Of a DNA stretch of 64,000 nt, positions 46,522 to 58,754 are shown one piece after another. The stretch spans positions 230,881 through 294,880 of the forward strand of contig QXEO01001040.1 of the NCBI GenBank assembly GCA_007115705.1. Reading direction: 5' to 3'. This DNA is from Dactylis glomerata (lineage: Eukaryota > Streptophyta > Magnoliopsida > Poales > Poaceae). The translations under genes were made by a program, and so were the position numbers. The notes beneath the pieces are model-generated. The model did not search any database, was not told the DNA's origin, and saw nothing but the letters and a program-made list of their open reading frames with translations. Every line of letters starts with the position of its first letter. The stretch's first letter is position 1.

Positions 46522-48194
46522 TCATGGCGCGGTGATGATGGTGCCAGAAAACTTCTTGGCGTGTAGTTGATCAAGTAAATGACCGGCCAGTTGGAAACCC
46601 CAAGAGAAGGTTTGATGAATATAGCAGCAAGTTTTCCCTCAGTTATGAAACCAAGGTTATCAATCCAGTAGGAAAAATCGAAACGACTGAAGGTGATGCC
46701 CGCTAGCTTCGCGACAGCTCCGGACAATTTATAGGGCACCTCGTCCAAGCTTTGCTTTGTGAGCGGCAACGTGGAACCTGCACACAACACAACCAAATAC
46801 TTTGCTCCCAACTTACGATGAGGTTGTCAATCTCACCGGTTTGCTTGAAACAAAGGAATGAGCGTATCGAGTGGAAAGTGATAGTAATATGCGAGTAAAG
46901 TAAACAGTGCGAGTAAAGTAAACAGGTGATAGCAATATAAAGGAAATAGGACCGGGGTTCACAGTTCACTAGTGGTGTCTCTCCATAACATAAAATGACA
47001 CATGCTGGGTAAATAAATTACAGTTGGGAAATTGATAGAATAAAGACAACGTGCATGTCGAGAGGATCACTATGAGATTTACTCTGGTCATTACAACAAG
47101 ATACATAGACCGCCATCCAACTGCATCTATGACTAATAATCCACTTGTGGCGAATCAATCCAAGAACTCCACAAGTATTAAGTTGCGAACAACAGATAAC
47201 TGTATTAAGCAAAGTGTGTAATGTAAACAAAGCATATGCCCTTGAGCATATGAATGTTGTTTTCTCCCTAATGGAAACAACACATCTACAACCTTAGAGG
47301 TTTCTGTCACTCCCCCAGATTAAATAGAGGCATGAACCCACTATCGAGCATAAATACCCCCTCTTGGAGTCACTAGCAACTACTCGGCCAAGATAGCTAC
47401 TAACAACGGAGAGCATGCAAGATCATAAACAACATAGAGATAACATAAGATATATTTCAGTATAGCAACTTAATCATAACACCAATATTCATCGGATCCC
47501 AACAAACCAAACATGTAGAATTACATAACGGTGATCTCAATCATGTAGGGCAGCTCATGAGATCTAAACATGAAGCACATGGTGGAGAAGACAACCATCT
47601 AGCTACTGCTATGGACCCATAGTCCAAGGTAGACTACTCACTCTTCGTGCCGGAGGCAAGCATGGCGATGAAAAAGACCTCCGGTGGTGATTCCCCTCTC
47701 CGGCAATGTGCCGGGAAGAGCTTCTGGACCCTCCTGATCTCGGGTCGATGGCGGTGGCGGATCGCGATGTATTCTGCAAAAGTGATCGGGTTTTTAGGTT
47801 TTTCCCGTTGGGGGGTCTTTATAGGCGAAGGGGCGGTGTCAGAAGTGGACCTGGTGGGGCTCACCATAGGAGGGCGCGGGCCAGCCCTAGGCCGTGCCCC
47901 CAGGTGGTGAGGCCCACCAGTGGCTCCTCTCCGTCTCCTCTTCGGTTCCCTGGAAGCTTCGGTAAATTTCTGGACGTCTGGCTTTTGTTTCGTCCAATTC
48001 CAAGAATATTTCCTGTGTAACTTTTCTGAAACACAAAAACAGCAGAAAATAGGGAACTAGCACTGTGGCATCTCATTAATAGGTTAGTTCCGGAAAATGC
48101 ATTAAAATGCCACGAAGTGTAACGAAACACTAAGCAAATGGTGTAAAAACAAGCATGGAGCATCAAAAATTATGGATACGTTGGAGACGTATCA
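46522..48194 (-). repeat. A1 5' LTR
   Basis: 1673 bp. The terminal TG on the + strand reads TC here (46522-46523), against TG at 33914. TATA-like CCTATAAAG near 47817-47825. Ends with the hairpin arms GATACGT/ACGTATC. Confidence 0.9.
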
Positions 48195-48608
48195 AGGACT
48201 GCGTAGGAGCAAGCTCAACTCCACCGCTGCGTACCGTCGTGCTACGGGAATTCCGGATCTGATCCACAACCGATCTACTTCCGCAATATCGACTGGATCG
48301 GAGGGGCTGGAAGAAGTCATCGTTTACCCGTATGCGTATGAGTACTACGAGGTGCTACACTTGTGGCACTAAGTCGTTGCGCCGTTGTTATCACACTGGT
48401 GTCATGGCATCGAAATCTTTACGACCTTGAGGTCGGCTACTTTGGCTTCATCATCAATGCTTGTGAGAGGACGTAATCCCCGTGTTCGGTCTGCAAGGGT
48501 ATGTCACCAAATCTCCAGTTAATCGTTATAGTATTACTAATAGGTAGATCTTGGGCAATTCGGGTTGCGTAGCCAATAACTTTTTGTTATTAGCGTCAAA
48601 CCCCAACA
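48195..48608 (+). repeat. Z 3' LTR, piece 3 of 3
   Basis: Starts with the second AGGAC copy and ends CCCCAACA at 48608. Summed without inserts and target copies, the Z LTR is 1780 bp, in the Angela/BARE range. Confidence 0.88.
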
Positions 48609-48976
48609 GTAGCGACGATGCGCTAGGTCGAGAAGACACGATAGTGAGAGCGTCGGGCGTAGCCGGGTAGCATAGGCAACCCTAGAATTGGTGGTGGGCT
48701 CATGTATCGATAGGCACGTAGGCTATTTAGGGTTGGTGATGGGATCAAGTATTGGTACTAGTGGTGTGCTTCAGATAAGTCACGGCACTAGAGACATGCA
48801 TAGTTCGGGTCGGGCAATTGGGCAACACACTGGTTGTGTGTCCCATTGTGTGCCACACAGCTGATAATGTCCAAGTAGTGGTGTGTGTCTTCTTGACATG
48901 CCACCAATATTTGGTCCCCTATAATCATATCTCTGCTAGTGTAAATAGGAATACACACATGAATTCTAATAAACAT
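48609..48976. other. Unassigned 368-bp stretch between Z and D
   Basis: No ORF, repeat partner or known signal recognised. It should be the genomic context into which Z and perhaps D inserted. Confidence 0.6.
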
Positions 48977-50022
48977 TGTAACATCCCAAGTTTTTATCAA
49001 ATTTTGGAATAAAAAAAATTGTTTTGTTTGTGTTGATTTAAATTTCACAGGGATTTAAAACTTTTTGAGTTTATTTAAAGGCTTTATTATAAAAACTACT
49101 TCAAACTCTTATTTATTTCTTGAAGAATTCTTTTGAGAAAATGAAAGTTTCCAAAATATTACTTTGCACTCAATTCTATGCAAGCTTATTTGCATAGGAA
49201 GTATTTACCAAATGGTTTATGTTAAATAAAGCTTGCATTTATAAAACCATGTTTGAAAATGAATTTCAAAATATTGCTTTATAAAGTTTTCTCTCTGATT
49301 TTAAAGAATTAATTTTCAAACCCTAATACTATTTTTGCATCTTGCAAATAAAGCCCTCTTTCCAAATTTATGAAGTTTTATTGAAAATCTTGTTTTAATT
49401 TGAAAACTGGTTTTCTTACTGTTTTAAAACATTGTGGTGATTTTTAGAAAATTTTAGTTTTTGGTTTAAGCTCATTTGGAGCTATTATGAAAAGGTTTTG
49501 AATAAACAAGAAATCAGAAAAAAGAAAATCAAAAGAACAAAAAAAAGGGCAAAGAGGCTCTGGGGAGCCGTTCCGGCCCAGCCCCAGATCCGGCCCACGA
49601 CCCAGCAGGCGAATCCCGAAAGGGTATCGCTGCCCCTCTCTCCTCTCGCTGACATGCGGGGCTCGCATGTTAGCATCTCCCTCTTCCTCCGACTGGAGTC
49701 CCTCCCCAGCACGGAGCTCGCCCTGGCCGTCAATCGCGTCGCCCCGCTGGAAACCCTAGCCCCTTCTCCACGCCACCCTCCCCTATAAAGCCCCCATCCC
49801 TTCCTCTGTCTCCTCCCCTTTTTCCCGAACCAGAAACGCTGCCAGGCTACGAAATTTCTCCACCGAAGCTCACAGACCCCGACGGCGTCCTTCATCGATT
49901 CCGACGTTGTACGGCGACCCTGTCCTCCCCTCTGGTTTTTCCCCTCTTTTCTCTCCATTGCACATCCCCTGACCCTATTAATTGGACCTATTCCATAGAG
50001 AAACGAGCTCCTCGACGCTCTA
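48977..50022 (+). repeat. D: chromovirus-type LTR, piece 1
   Basis: Starts TGTAACATCCC. AT-rich to about 49530, then GC-rich with TATAAAG at 49784-49790 and a leader. Interrupted by C at target CTCTA (50018-50022). The long - strand frame across 49485-50411 spans the D/C junction and is not a gene. Confidence 0.75.
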
Positions 50023-51564
50023 TGATGTCTACACACGCTTCTGTTCTTGTAGACGGTGTTGGGCCTCCAAGTGCAGAGGTTTGTAGAACAGCAGCAAGTT
50101 TCCCTTAAGTGGATCACCCAAGGTTTATCGAACTCAGGGAGGAAGAGGTCAAAGCTATCCCTCTCAAACAACCCTGCAATTACGATACAGAAAGTCTCTT
50201 GTGTCCCCAACACACCCAATACACTTGTCAGATGTATAGGTGCACTAGTTCGGCGAAGAGATAGTGAAATACAAGTGGTATGGATGATTACAAGTAGTAA
50301 ATACAATCTGGAATAAAAATGGCAGCAAGCAAACAAGTAACAAAACAGCGAGTAAACGGTGTGCAAAGCTTGGAAACAAGGCCTAGGGATCATACTTTCA
50401 CTAGTGGACACACTCCCAACAAATATAACATAATTGAACCAATAGATAACTTCTCTTCACTATGGTACTCTGAATTACTCTCCTATTGAATAACACTAAT
50501 CATTGCATAGGGCTACGAAGCACTCCTCAAAGTTCATCAAGTACTTGACAAACACCACTCATAGAGATATCCAAATCAAATCACAACTCAAGATAGATAT
50601 TATTGCAACTTAGACCAAGTACTAACACGGTGCACACACTGTCAACATTACACCATGAAAGGAGGAATAGATCACTTCAATACTATCATAGTGATAATTA
50701 TTCTCATAATCCATAAGAGATCACAATCGTAGCCTAGACCAAGTACCACCATGATGCACGCATTGTCACCGTTACACCATGACAGGAGGAATAGATTACT
50801 TTAATAACACACTAGAGTACACATAATGAAGAAGAGTAACATCTACTTATTCAATATGATACAAAGCTCACGATCACATAAAGATCACATCATGGGAGAG
50901 AGAGGTGAACCACATAGCTACCGGTAGAGCCCTCAGCCCCGGGGATGAACTACTCCCTCTTCATCATAGGAGACAGCAAGGTTGATGGAGATGGCGGTGA
51001 GGTCGATGGAGACGGCGGAGACGGCGATGGAGACGGATGGAGATGGCTCCGGGGGCACTTCCCCGTCCTAGCAGGGTGCCAGAACAAAGACTTCTATCCC
51101 CCGAAATTCATCGGTGGCGGCGGCGGAGCTACGGAACTGTTCTGGAAATTTCGCCGACCCTCCTAGGGTTTTCCGTCCCGAGGCTTTATATAGGCGAAGG
51201 GGCATCATCAGGGGGCTGCCAGGGTGGCCTCACACATAGGGGGCGCGGCCAGGGCCAGGGCCGCGCTGCCTTGGTGTGTGGGCAGCCCCTGGCCCCCCCT
51301 CCGGCTCTCGTTTGGTCCTCGTCCTTCGTCCGGGAAAAATAAGACTTCTGGAACTTGTTTCATTCAATTCCGAGAATATTTCCTGTGTAGCATTTCTGAA
51401 ACACAAAAATAGCAGAAAACAAGGAACTGGCACTGTGGCATCTTGTCAATAGGTTAGTTCCAGAAATCGCATAAAAACGGCACGAAGTGTAACGAAACAC
51501 AAGGCAAATGGTGTAAAAACAAGCATGGAGCATCAAAAATTATAGATACGTTTGAGACGTATCA
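50023..51564 (-). repeat. C 3' LTR
   Basis: TGATGTCTACACACGC...ACGTATCA. TATA-like TATATAAAG on the - strand near 51184-51193. Confidence 0.92.
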
Positions 51565-54154
51565 GCATCCCCAAGGTTAACTCCTGCTCGTCCTCGAGTA
51601 GGTAAGTGATAACAAAAGAAATAATTTTTGAGGTGACATGCACCTACACAATCTTGATCATGTAGGTAAAGCATTGAGTGCTGAGATCAAATAACTTAAA
51701 ACATGGGCATGAAAGACATAATCTTGATAATAGAAACTTAGCAACCATGTTATAACATGAAAATGAACACAAACAAAAGATCATGAAAATGAAACAATGA
51801 AAGTCAAACGTGTGTTCAAATCATATGGAAAAACATAGTAAATGGTTTTCAGCTTGTCCTTCATGGAGAGCAAAACATAAATGCATAGGACACCTTCAAG
51901 TTTAAGAGGGCGACTAGATACAAATAATTTAAGAACAAGTGAAACCAACAATATGAATCAATCAATGAAAACTTTGGGACAATGCACATTATACTAAGAA
52001 TGACAACTATGCTCTCTTAATGGTGCATAAAGGTAGAAGGCGGTGACTCAACATAAAAGTAAAAGAAAGGCCCTTCGCAGAGGCAAGCAGTGATTAAACA
52101 TGTGCTAGAGCTTTTCATTTGTAAAACAGAGAGATAAAAATTGGTTTTGAGAGGTGGTTGCTTTTGTCAACGACTGGCAATGGGGTTCTTACTATCTTCC
52201 ATACAAAAATGAAGCAAGTTTTTGAGAGAGAGATTGGCACTTTTGTGCTCTTTTTATAAAGCTTGTCACTCCTCCCCACCTTTTTACATTTCTCAAACCA
52301 TGGCTAACCGATTCCAACGGGTGCCCACCAACATTCACATTCCATGGTGGAGTGCCTTTTTTTCTTTCTTTTTTCTCTTTTTTTTTCTTTTTGGAATAAG
52401 CAATATGGAAGATAGCAAATCCGACCACTACGTCCCCATGAGCTGAAAACAGTGTCACAAAACGAGAAGTATTTTGAAGGTTTTTTGAAAGGTAGCACAT
52501 AAAAATTTACTTGGAATGGCTTGCAAATACCATGCATAGGAATTTATAGTGGACACAAGGGCAAACTAGGTTTTTGGGAGTTGGATGCACGAGTAAAGCT
52601 CATACTCGGTACAAAATGAGGGCTAGCAAAAGACTGGGAGCGACCAACTAAGAGAGCAATAATTGCCATAATCATGCAAAACGACAAAGCAACATTAAAA
52701 GAAGCATAAGATGACATCAAAAGTCAAAAAATAAATGATCATAGAGGCTATAGGCGACCTATTTTTGTAGTCAACATGGTTTAAGCATGTGCCAAGTCAA
52801 CCCAAATAATGTATCAAAGGAGAAAACCAAATTAATGCTTCCAAATAATATAAACAACGCATGATTTTTTTCAAAGGCTCATTAAGCAATCTCAGTCATT
52901 TGAGAAAAGTCATGCTACAGCAAAAATCACTAAGCATACTATCAAAACGACATCAAACATAACATGCAAAAGTCTAGGCCGCAGTCTACACAAGCTCCTT
53001 CTTGTACCACTTTTTTGCATAAAGCTTTTTCTCTTTTCCAACACCATTCAAACCTTTTTGAGACAACTCTTTTGAGGAAAACCAACATATACCAGAGGTC
53101 CAAATACACCTTGATGCAAAGATAAAACAAGATCTGAACAAAAATCAAGGCAAAAAATGCAAGCTAAACGCAGTAGCAGAAAAAGAGAACACTCATTGAA
53201 CGATAAGAGTTAAAACTAGAGTGTTCTTGGCAAATGAAAAGCGAGTTCATCTCCTCCAAAAGAAACATGATGTGATCTAACCATTTATTGCAGCAAACAA
53301 AACAAAAGAAAACTGAAAACAAAAACAACTGACGCTCCAAGAAAAACGCATAGTGCATGAAGCAATAAAAATATAGTGTCTTGAAAGGTGACCTGATTTT
53401 TGCCGATGAAGAAGGGGTGCCTCGGGGCATCCCCAAGCTTTGACGCTTGTACTTCTTGGATATTTCTTGGGGTGATGCATGGGCATCCCCAAGCTTGAGC
53501 TTTTGTCCATTCTTCATCTCATCTCATCATTCTCCAATCCCTACACTTGAAAACTTCCTTCATACAAAACTAAACACAATTCTATTAGCAACATTAGTGT
53601 AAGCATAACATAGAATCAACCCTTTTTGCTTCAGGTTTCAACTCAAAACCACCACATATAAAGTATAAACTACTGTAGCAACTTCCCCAAAAGTTCCGTG
53701 ATCAAAAGAACTCAAAAGAAAGCGATAAAGCGGCAAACATAAATATTGGCAGAAATCTGTCAAAACAGAACAGCTGACAAAGGTCGAATTTTGGATGTGT
53801 TTTCTATTGCTCAAATCCAAAAGTGTTCAACTAATGAAAGTTTGGATATAACCTGGGGCATATGCACAAGAAATTGCAGGTCCAAAATATATACAGAGAA
53901 TTTTCACAAATTTTTACGGTGCAGCACCGAAAACTGTTTTAGGACAGCAACATCCCCAAATCTTACCTCACCCGAATTAGAGGCTTCTCTTGGCACAACA
54001 ACGAAATAAAAAGGATAAGGAGCGGTTATTACAGTAGTAATAACTTCCAAGACTCAAATAAAAGAAAAAGTACTGAAAATAAAACATTGGGTTATTTCCC
54101 AAGAGTGCTTTTCTTTAACGCCTTTGAGCTAGGCGCAGTAATTTGCAAAGATGC
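51565..54154 (-). other. C 3' noncoding region
   Basis: Polypurine tract at 51565. Module beta at 52096-52549, with a long T/C homopolymer run near 52355-52400. PPT-like copies at 53427-53440 and 53483-53496. Confidence 0.8.
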
Positions 54155-54991
54155 TCATGTGGGCGCCATATAAGAGCTTGAGGCAAAGGCGCCATATAGA
54201 AACTTAAAGCAATAGAGAGCATCAAAAAGCAAATGTGAAAGACATTTAAATCTAAACCACTTCCTATGCATAGGAATCTTATATGAAAATAAATCAACGA
54301 GGCACATAGTAGCAAGCATGGATTGATAAAACAAGTGCCACTTCAAGATTTGCAACATAGAGAGGGGAAACTCAATATTGTTGAGATCCATTAAACCATG
54401 TTTCCCTCTCTCATAATAACTTTTAGTAGTATCATGAATAGAACTAACAATATAACTATCACATAAAGCATCTCTATCATGAGCCACATGCATAAAAGAA
54501 TTAATACTCCCCACATGAACAATAGTAGTAGGAGCAGATTCAACAGAATAATTATTCTCATCACCATAATCATCAAAAATAGGAGGCATATTGTAATCAT
54601 AACTAATTTTATCCTCAATAGTAGGTGAACTGAAAATATTATACCCATCATCATAACCATCATAAACTAGAGGTTTAGTATCATCACAAGCTAAAGAACA
54701 GCTATTTCGCAAAGCATATTCTTCAAACATATCATCATAAGAAGGAACATCACATATGGGAGATAAAATATTATCAGAACAAACTTTCTCCACTAAACCT
54801 GGGGAACTAAAAATATCATGCTTAACAAAACCAGCTTCCCTAAGCTTAGACTTTTCCATAGCATTAGCAATAACAGGATTCAAAGCATTCGTACTAATAA
54901 CATTGCTATGTGAAATAAGCTCCAAAGGTTTTTCAATTTTCTCTTCAAATCTAAACTCAGAAAAAAGACTAAAGAACTCTTTATTTTCCAT
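54155..54991 (-). CDS. C gag-position ORF, 278 aa, unknown family
   Basis: An intact frame starting 141 bp inside the 5' LTR. No gag, protease, zinc knuckle or other named domain is recognised. Visible architecture: a charged N-terminus (1-55); a segment with two related blocks, IFSSPGLVEKV at 60-70 and IFSSPTIEDKI at 119-129, each followed by a P-I-x-D stretch; an Asp/Tyr-rich acidic centre (105-148); a region rich in His/Asp (168-200); and a C-terminal third (208-270) of hydrophobic and aromatic stretches that could be one or two membrane-type helices. In A2 the same place holds gag-protease. The open frame in a young element hints at a kept role, but no function can be assigned. Confidence 0.65.
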   Translation of the reverse strand: MENKEFFSLFSEFRFEEKIEKPLELISHSNVISTNALNPVIANAMEKSKLREAGFVKHDIFSSPGLVEKVCSDNILSPICDVPSYDDMFEEYALRNSCSLACDDTKPLVYDGYDDGYNIFSSPTIEDKISYDYNMPPIFDDYGDENNYSVESAPTTIVHVGSINSFMHVAHDRDALCDSYIVSSIHDTTKSYYERGKHGLMDLNNIEFPLSMLQILKWHLFYQSMLATMCLVDLFSYKIPMHRKWFRFKCLSHLLFDALYCFKFLYGAFASSSYMAPT

Positions 54992-55103
54992 TAAGCCTAA
55001 CTAGTGAAAATAAAAACAAGAAACAAAAAGATGTAATTGCAGAATCTAAAGGAAATAACTCCGAGTACTCACACAGGAGGATGTGAGTACCTTTTACCTT
55101 ACC

Positions 55104-55121
55104 TCCCCGGCAACGGTGCCA
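55104..55121 (-). other. C primer-binding site, tRNA-Asp type
   Basis: TCCCCGGCAACGGTGCCA on the + strand, one mismatch to the tRNA-Asp 3' end. Confidence 0.88.
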
Positions 55122-55131
55122 GAAAAGAGCT

Positions 55132-56672
55132 TGATGTCTACACACGCTTCTATTCTTGTAGACAGTGTTGGGCCTCCCAGTGCAGAGGTTTGTAGAACAG
55201 CAGCAAGTTTCCCTTAAGTGGATCACCCAAGGTTTATCGAACTCAGGGAGGAAGAGGTCAAAGCTATCCCTCTCAAACAACCCTGCAATTACGATACAGA
55301 AAGTCTCTTGTGTCCCCAACACACCCAATACACTTGTCAGATGTATAGGTGCACTAGTTCGGCGAAGAGATAGTGAAATACAAGTGGTATGGATGATTAC
55401 AAGTAGTAAATACAATCTGGAATAAAAATGGCAGCAAGCAAACAAGTAACAAAATAGCGAGTAAACGGTGTGCAAAGCTTGGAAACAAGGCCTAGGGATC
55501 ATACTTTCACTAGTGGACACACTCCCAACAAATATAACATTATTGAACCAATAGATAACTTCTCTTCACTATGGTACTCTGAATTACTCTCCTATTGAAT
55601 AACACTAATCATTGCGTAGGGCTACGAAGCACTCCTCAAGGTTCATCAAGTACTTGACAAACACCACTCATAGAGATATCCAAATCAAATCACAACTCAA
55701 GATAGATATTATTGCAACTTAGACCAAGTACTAACACGGTGCACACACTGTCAACATTACACCATGAAAGGAGGAATAGATCACTTCAATACTATCATAG
55801 TGATAATTATTCTCATAATCCATAAGAGATCACAATCGTAGCCTAGACCAACTACCACCATGATGCATGCACTATCACCGTTACACCATGGCAGGAGGAA
55901 TAGATTACTTTAATAACACACTAGAGTACACATAATGTAGAAGAGTAACATCTACTTATTCAACATGATACAAAGCTCACGATCATATAAAGATCACATC
56001 ATGGGAGAGAGAGGTGAACCACATAGCTACCGGTAGAGCCCTCAGCCCCGGGGATGAACTACTCCCTCCTTATCATAGGAGACAACAAGGTTGATGGAGA
56101 TGGCGGTGAGGTCGATGGAGACGGCAGAGACGGCGATGGAGACCGATGGAGATGGCTCCGGGGGCACTTCCCCGTCCAGATAGGGTGCCGGAACAGAGAC
56201 TTCTGTCCCCCGAAATCCGTCGGCGGCTGCGGCGGAACTACGAAACTATTCTGGAAATTTCGCCGACCCTCCTAGGGTTTTCCGTCCTGAGGCTTTATAT
56301 AGGTGAAGGGGCATCGTCAGGGGGCTGCCAGGGTGGCCTCACACATAGGGGGCGCGGCTAGGGCCTGGGTCGCGCCGCCCTGGTGTGTGGGCAGCCCCTG
56401 GCCCCCCTCCGGCTCTCGTATGGTCCTCGTCCTTCGTCCGGGAAAAATAAGACTTCTGGAACTTGTTTCGTTCAATTCCGAGAATATTTCCTATGTAGCA
56501 TTTCTGAAATACAAAAATAGCAGAAAATAGGGAACTGGCACTGTGGCATCTTGTCAATAGGTTAGTTCTGAAAATTGCATAAAAACGCCACGAAGTGTAA
56601 CGAAACACAAGGCAAATGGTGTAAAAACAAGCATGGAGCATCAAAAATTATAGATACGTTTGAGACATATCG
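55132..56672 (-). repeat. C 5' LTR
   Basis: Partner of 50023-51564. TATA-like near 56293-56302. Confidence 0.92.
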
Positions 56673-56677
56673 CTCTA

Positions 56678-57113
56678 CCGACGCCACCTCCGCCCGAGCT
56701 CCTCCAGCCGCATCCCCACCCTGTAGCTGGAAACAATCAACACCGCCGATCACTCCATCGAGCTCCCCTCATCCAGGTGCACGCCGTCCACCATCCCATT
56801 GCCTTCGGAGACCCCCAGATCGTCGCCGTAGATCGTTATCTGGCCGTGCTTTGCCGGTTACCGCCAGAAACCTAGCCCCATGGTGAGCTCCTCTCTCTCC
56901 TTCTCTGACAACCGTTGGATTTAGATCCAAGTGATAGGAACAGATCACTTATGCGAATAGGTATGGTCAGATCTGGACCATCTGATCCTCTTATAATCCG
57001 ACGGCCCACATCCTTGATCCAATCGAATCGGTATGAACTAATCAAAAACAGCCATGTGTCGAGTCCTGGGCTGCTCTGATTCAAATTAGATTCAAATCCT
57101 TTTAAAAACCTGC
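56678..57113 (+). repeat. D LTR, piece 2
   Basis: Resumes directly after the second CTCTA copy: GC-rich leader, then CATGGTGAGC near 56880 (splice-donor-like), then AT-richer sequence to CCTGC (57109-57113), the inferred target of A2. The rest of D lies beyond the right edge. Confidence 0.75.
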
Positions 57114-58754
57114 TGATGGTGCGGTGTTGATGATGTAAATGACCGACCAGTTGGGAACCCCAAGAGAAGGTGTGATGAGCACAGCAGCAAGTTTTCCCTC
57201 AGTTATGAAACCAAGGTAATCAATCCAGTAGGAGAAAGCCAAACTTAAGAAGGTGGTGCTTGCTAGCTTCGTGACACCCCGGACAATGGCGCCAGACAGC
57301 TTGTTGGTGTGTCTTCACCTAGCAGCAACATAAAACCTGCACACAACACAAAAAGATAATTTGCTCCCAACTTACGATGAGGTTGTCAATCTCACCGGTT
57401 TGCTGTAAAGAAAGGAATGAGCGTATCGAGTGGTAAAAGGATAATAGTAATGCAAGTAAAGTAAACAGTGCGAGTAAAGTAAACAGTAAAGCTATGTAAA
57501 GGAAATGGGACAGGGGTATACAGTTCACTAGTGGTGTCTCTCCATAAGATAAATAAAGCATGCTGGGTATACAAATTACAGTTGGGCAATTGATAGAGTA
57601 AAGATAATGTACATACATCACGAGGATCACTATGAGGCTTACTCTGGGCATTACAAAAAAATACATAGACCGTAATCCAACTGCATCTATGACTAAAAAT
57701 TCACTCGCGGGGATATCGTCCGAAGACCGCTTGAGTATTAAGTTGCAAACAACAGATAATCGCATTAAGCAAAGTGCGTAATGTAAACAAAGCAAATGTC
57801 CTTGGACACAAGAATGTTGTTTTCTCCCTAGTGGCAACAGCACATCTACAACCTTAGAGGTATCTGTCACTCCCCCAGATTAAATAGAGGCATGAACCCG
57901 ACTATCGAGCATAAATACTCCCTCTTGGAGTTACTAGCATCTACTCGGCCAAGATAGCTACTAGCAACAAAAAGCATGCAATATCATAAACAACATAGAG
58001 ATAACATAAGATATAATTCAGCACATCAACTTGACATAGTACCAATACTCATCGGATCCCAACAAACACAACATGTATGATTATATAAAGATGATCTTGA
58101 TCATGTAGGGCAGCTTACAAGATCTAAACATGAAGCACATGGTGGAGAAGACAACCATCTAGCTACTGCTATGGACCCATAGTCCAAGGTAGACTACTCA
58201 CACATCACTCCAGAGGCGACCATGTTGGTGTAGAAGGCCTCCAGTAGGGATTCTCCTCTCTGGCAGGGTGCCGAGAAGAGCTCCTGGATCCTCCCGATCT
58301 CGATTCGATGACGGCGGCGGCTTGCAGTATGTTTCTGAGAAAAGCGATCCGTCCCTTAGGTTTTTCCCGTCAAGGGGACTTTATAGGCGAAGGGGCGTCG
58401 TCAGGAGGTGGGCCAGGCGGCCTCACCATGGGTGGGCGCGGCCAGGGGATGGGCCGCGTCCCCTGTGGTGTGGCCAGCCTCTGGCCCCCCTCCGTCTCAT
58501 CTTCGGTCTTCGCGAAGCTTCGGTAAAAATAGGAGGTTCAGCTTTTGTTTTATCCAATTCTGAGAATATTTCCTGTGTAACTTTTCTGAAACACAAAAAC
58601 AACAAAAAATAGGGAACTGGCACTGTGGCATCTTGTTAATAGGTTAGTTCTGGAAAATGCATAAAAACACCACGAAGTGTAACAAAACACTAAGCAGATG
58701 GTGTAAGAACAAGCATGGAGCATCAAAAATTATAGATACGTTTGAGACGTATCA
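57114..58754 (-). repeat. A2 3' LTR
   Basis: 1641 bp, ending GACGTATCA. A degenerate primer-site-like CCCCGGACAATGGCGCCA lies inside at 57277-57294. TATA-like near 58379-58387. Confidence 0.9.

Larger units (their letters stand above)
33914..48194 (-). mobile_element. A1: non-autonomous Gypsy element carrying element B
   Basis: TGATGGCGCGG...ACGTATCA between AGGAC copies (33909-33913 and 48195-48199). Its own length without B and the B target copy is 6758 bp. On the - strand: 5' LTR 48194-46522, primer site, a small unknown ORF, about 2.7 kb of noncoding sequence, polypurine tract, and a 3' LTR in two pieces (43110-42779 and 35255-33914). The two LTRs are 1673 and 1674 bp. No RT or integrase. 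Confidence 0.92.
50023..56672 (-). mobile_element. C: complete non-autonomous Gypsy element
   Basis: 6650 bp between CTCTA copies (50018-50022 and 56673-56677). LTRs 50023-51564 (1542 bp) and 55132-56672 (1541 bp) differ at only a handful of positions over the first 400 bp. One ORF of 278 codons at the gag position, about 2.6 kb of noncoding sequence, and no RT or integrase. The last base on the + strand is G instead of A (ATATCG). Confidence 0.93.

Noticed and set aside
48609..48976. Possible host gene fragment between Z and D
   Set aside because: No frame over about 60-80 codons with recognisable content, and no splice or promoter pattern; left as unassigned.
49485..50411. 308-codon - strand frame
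   Set aside because: It crosses the insertion boundary between D and C at 50022/50023, so it is a chance fusion. The C part recurs at 55520-54981 with a different end.
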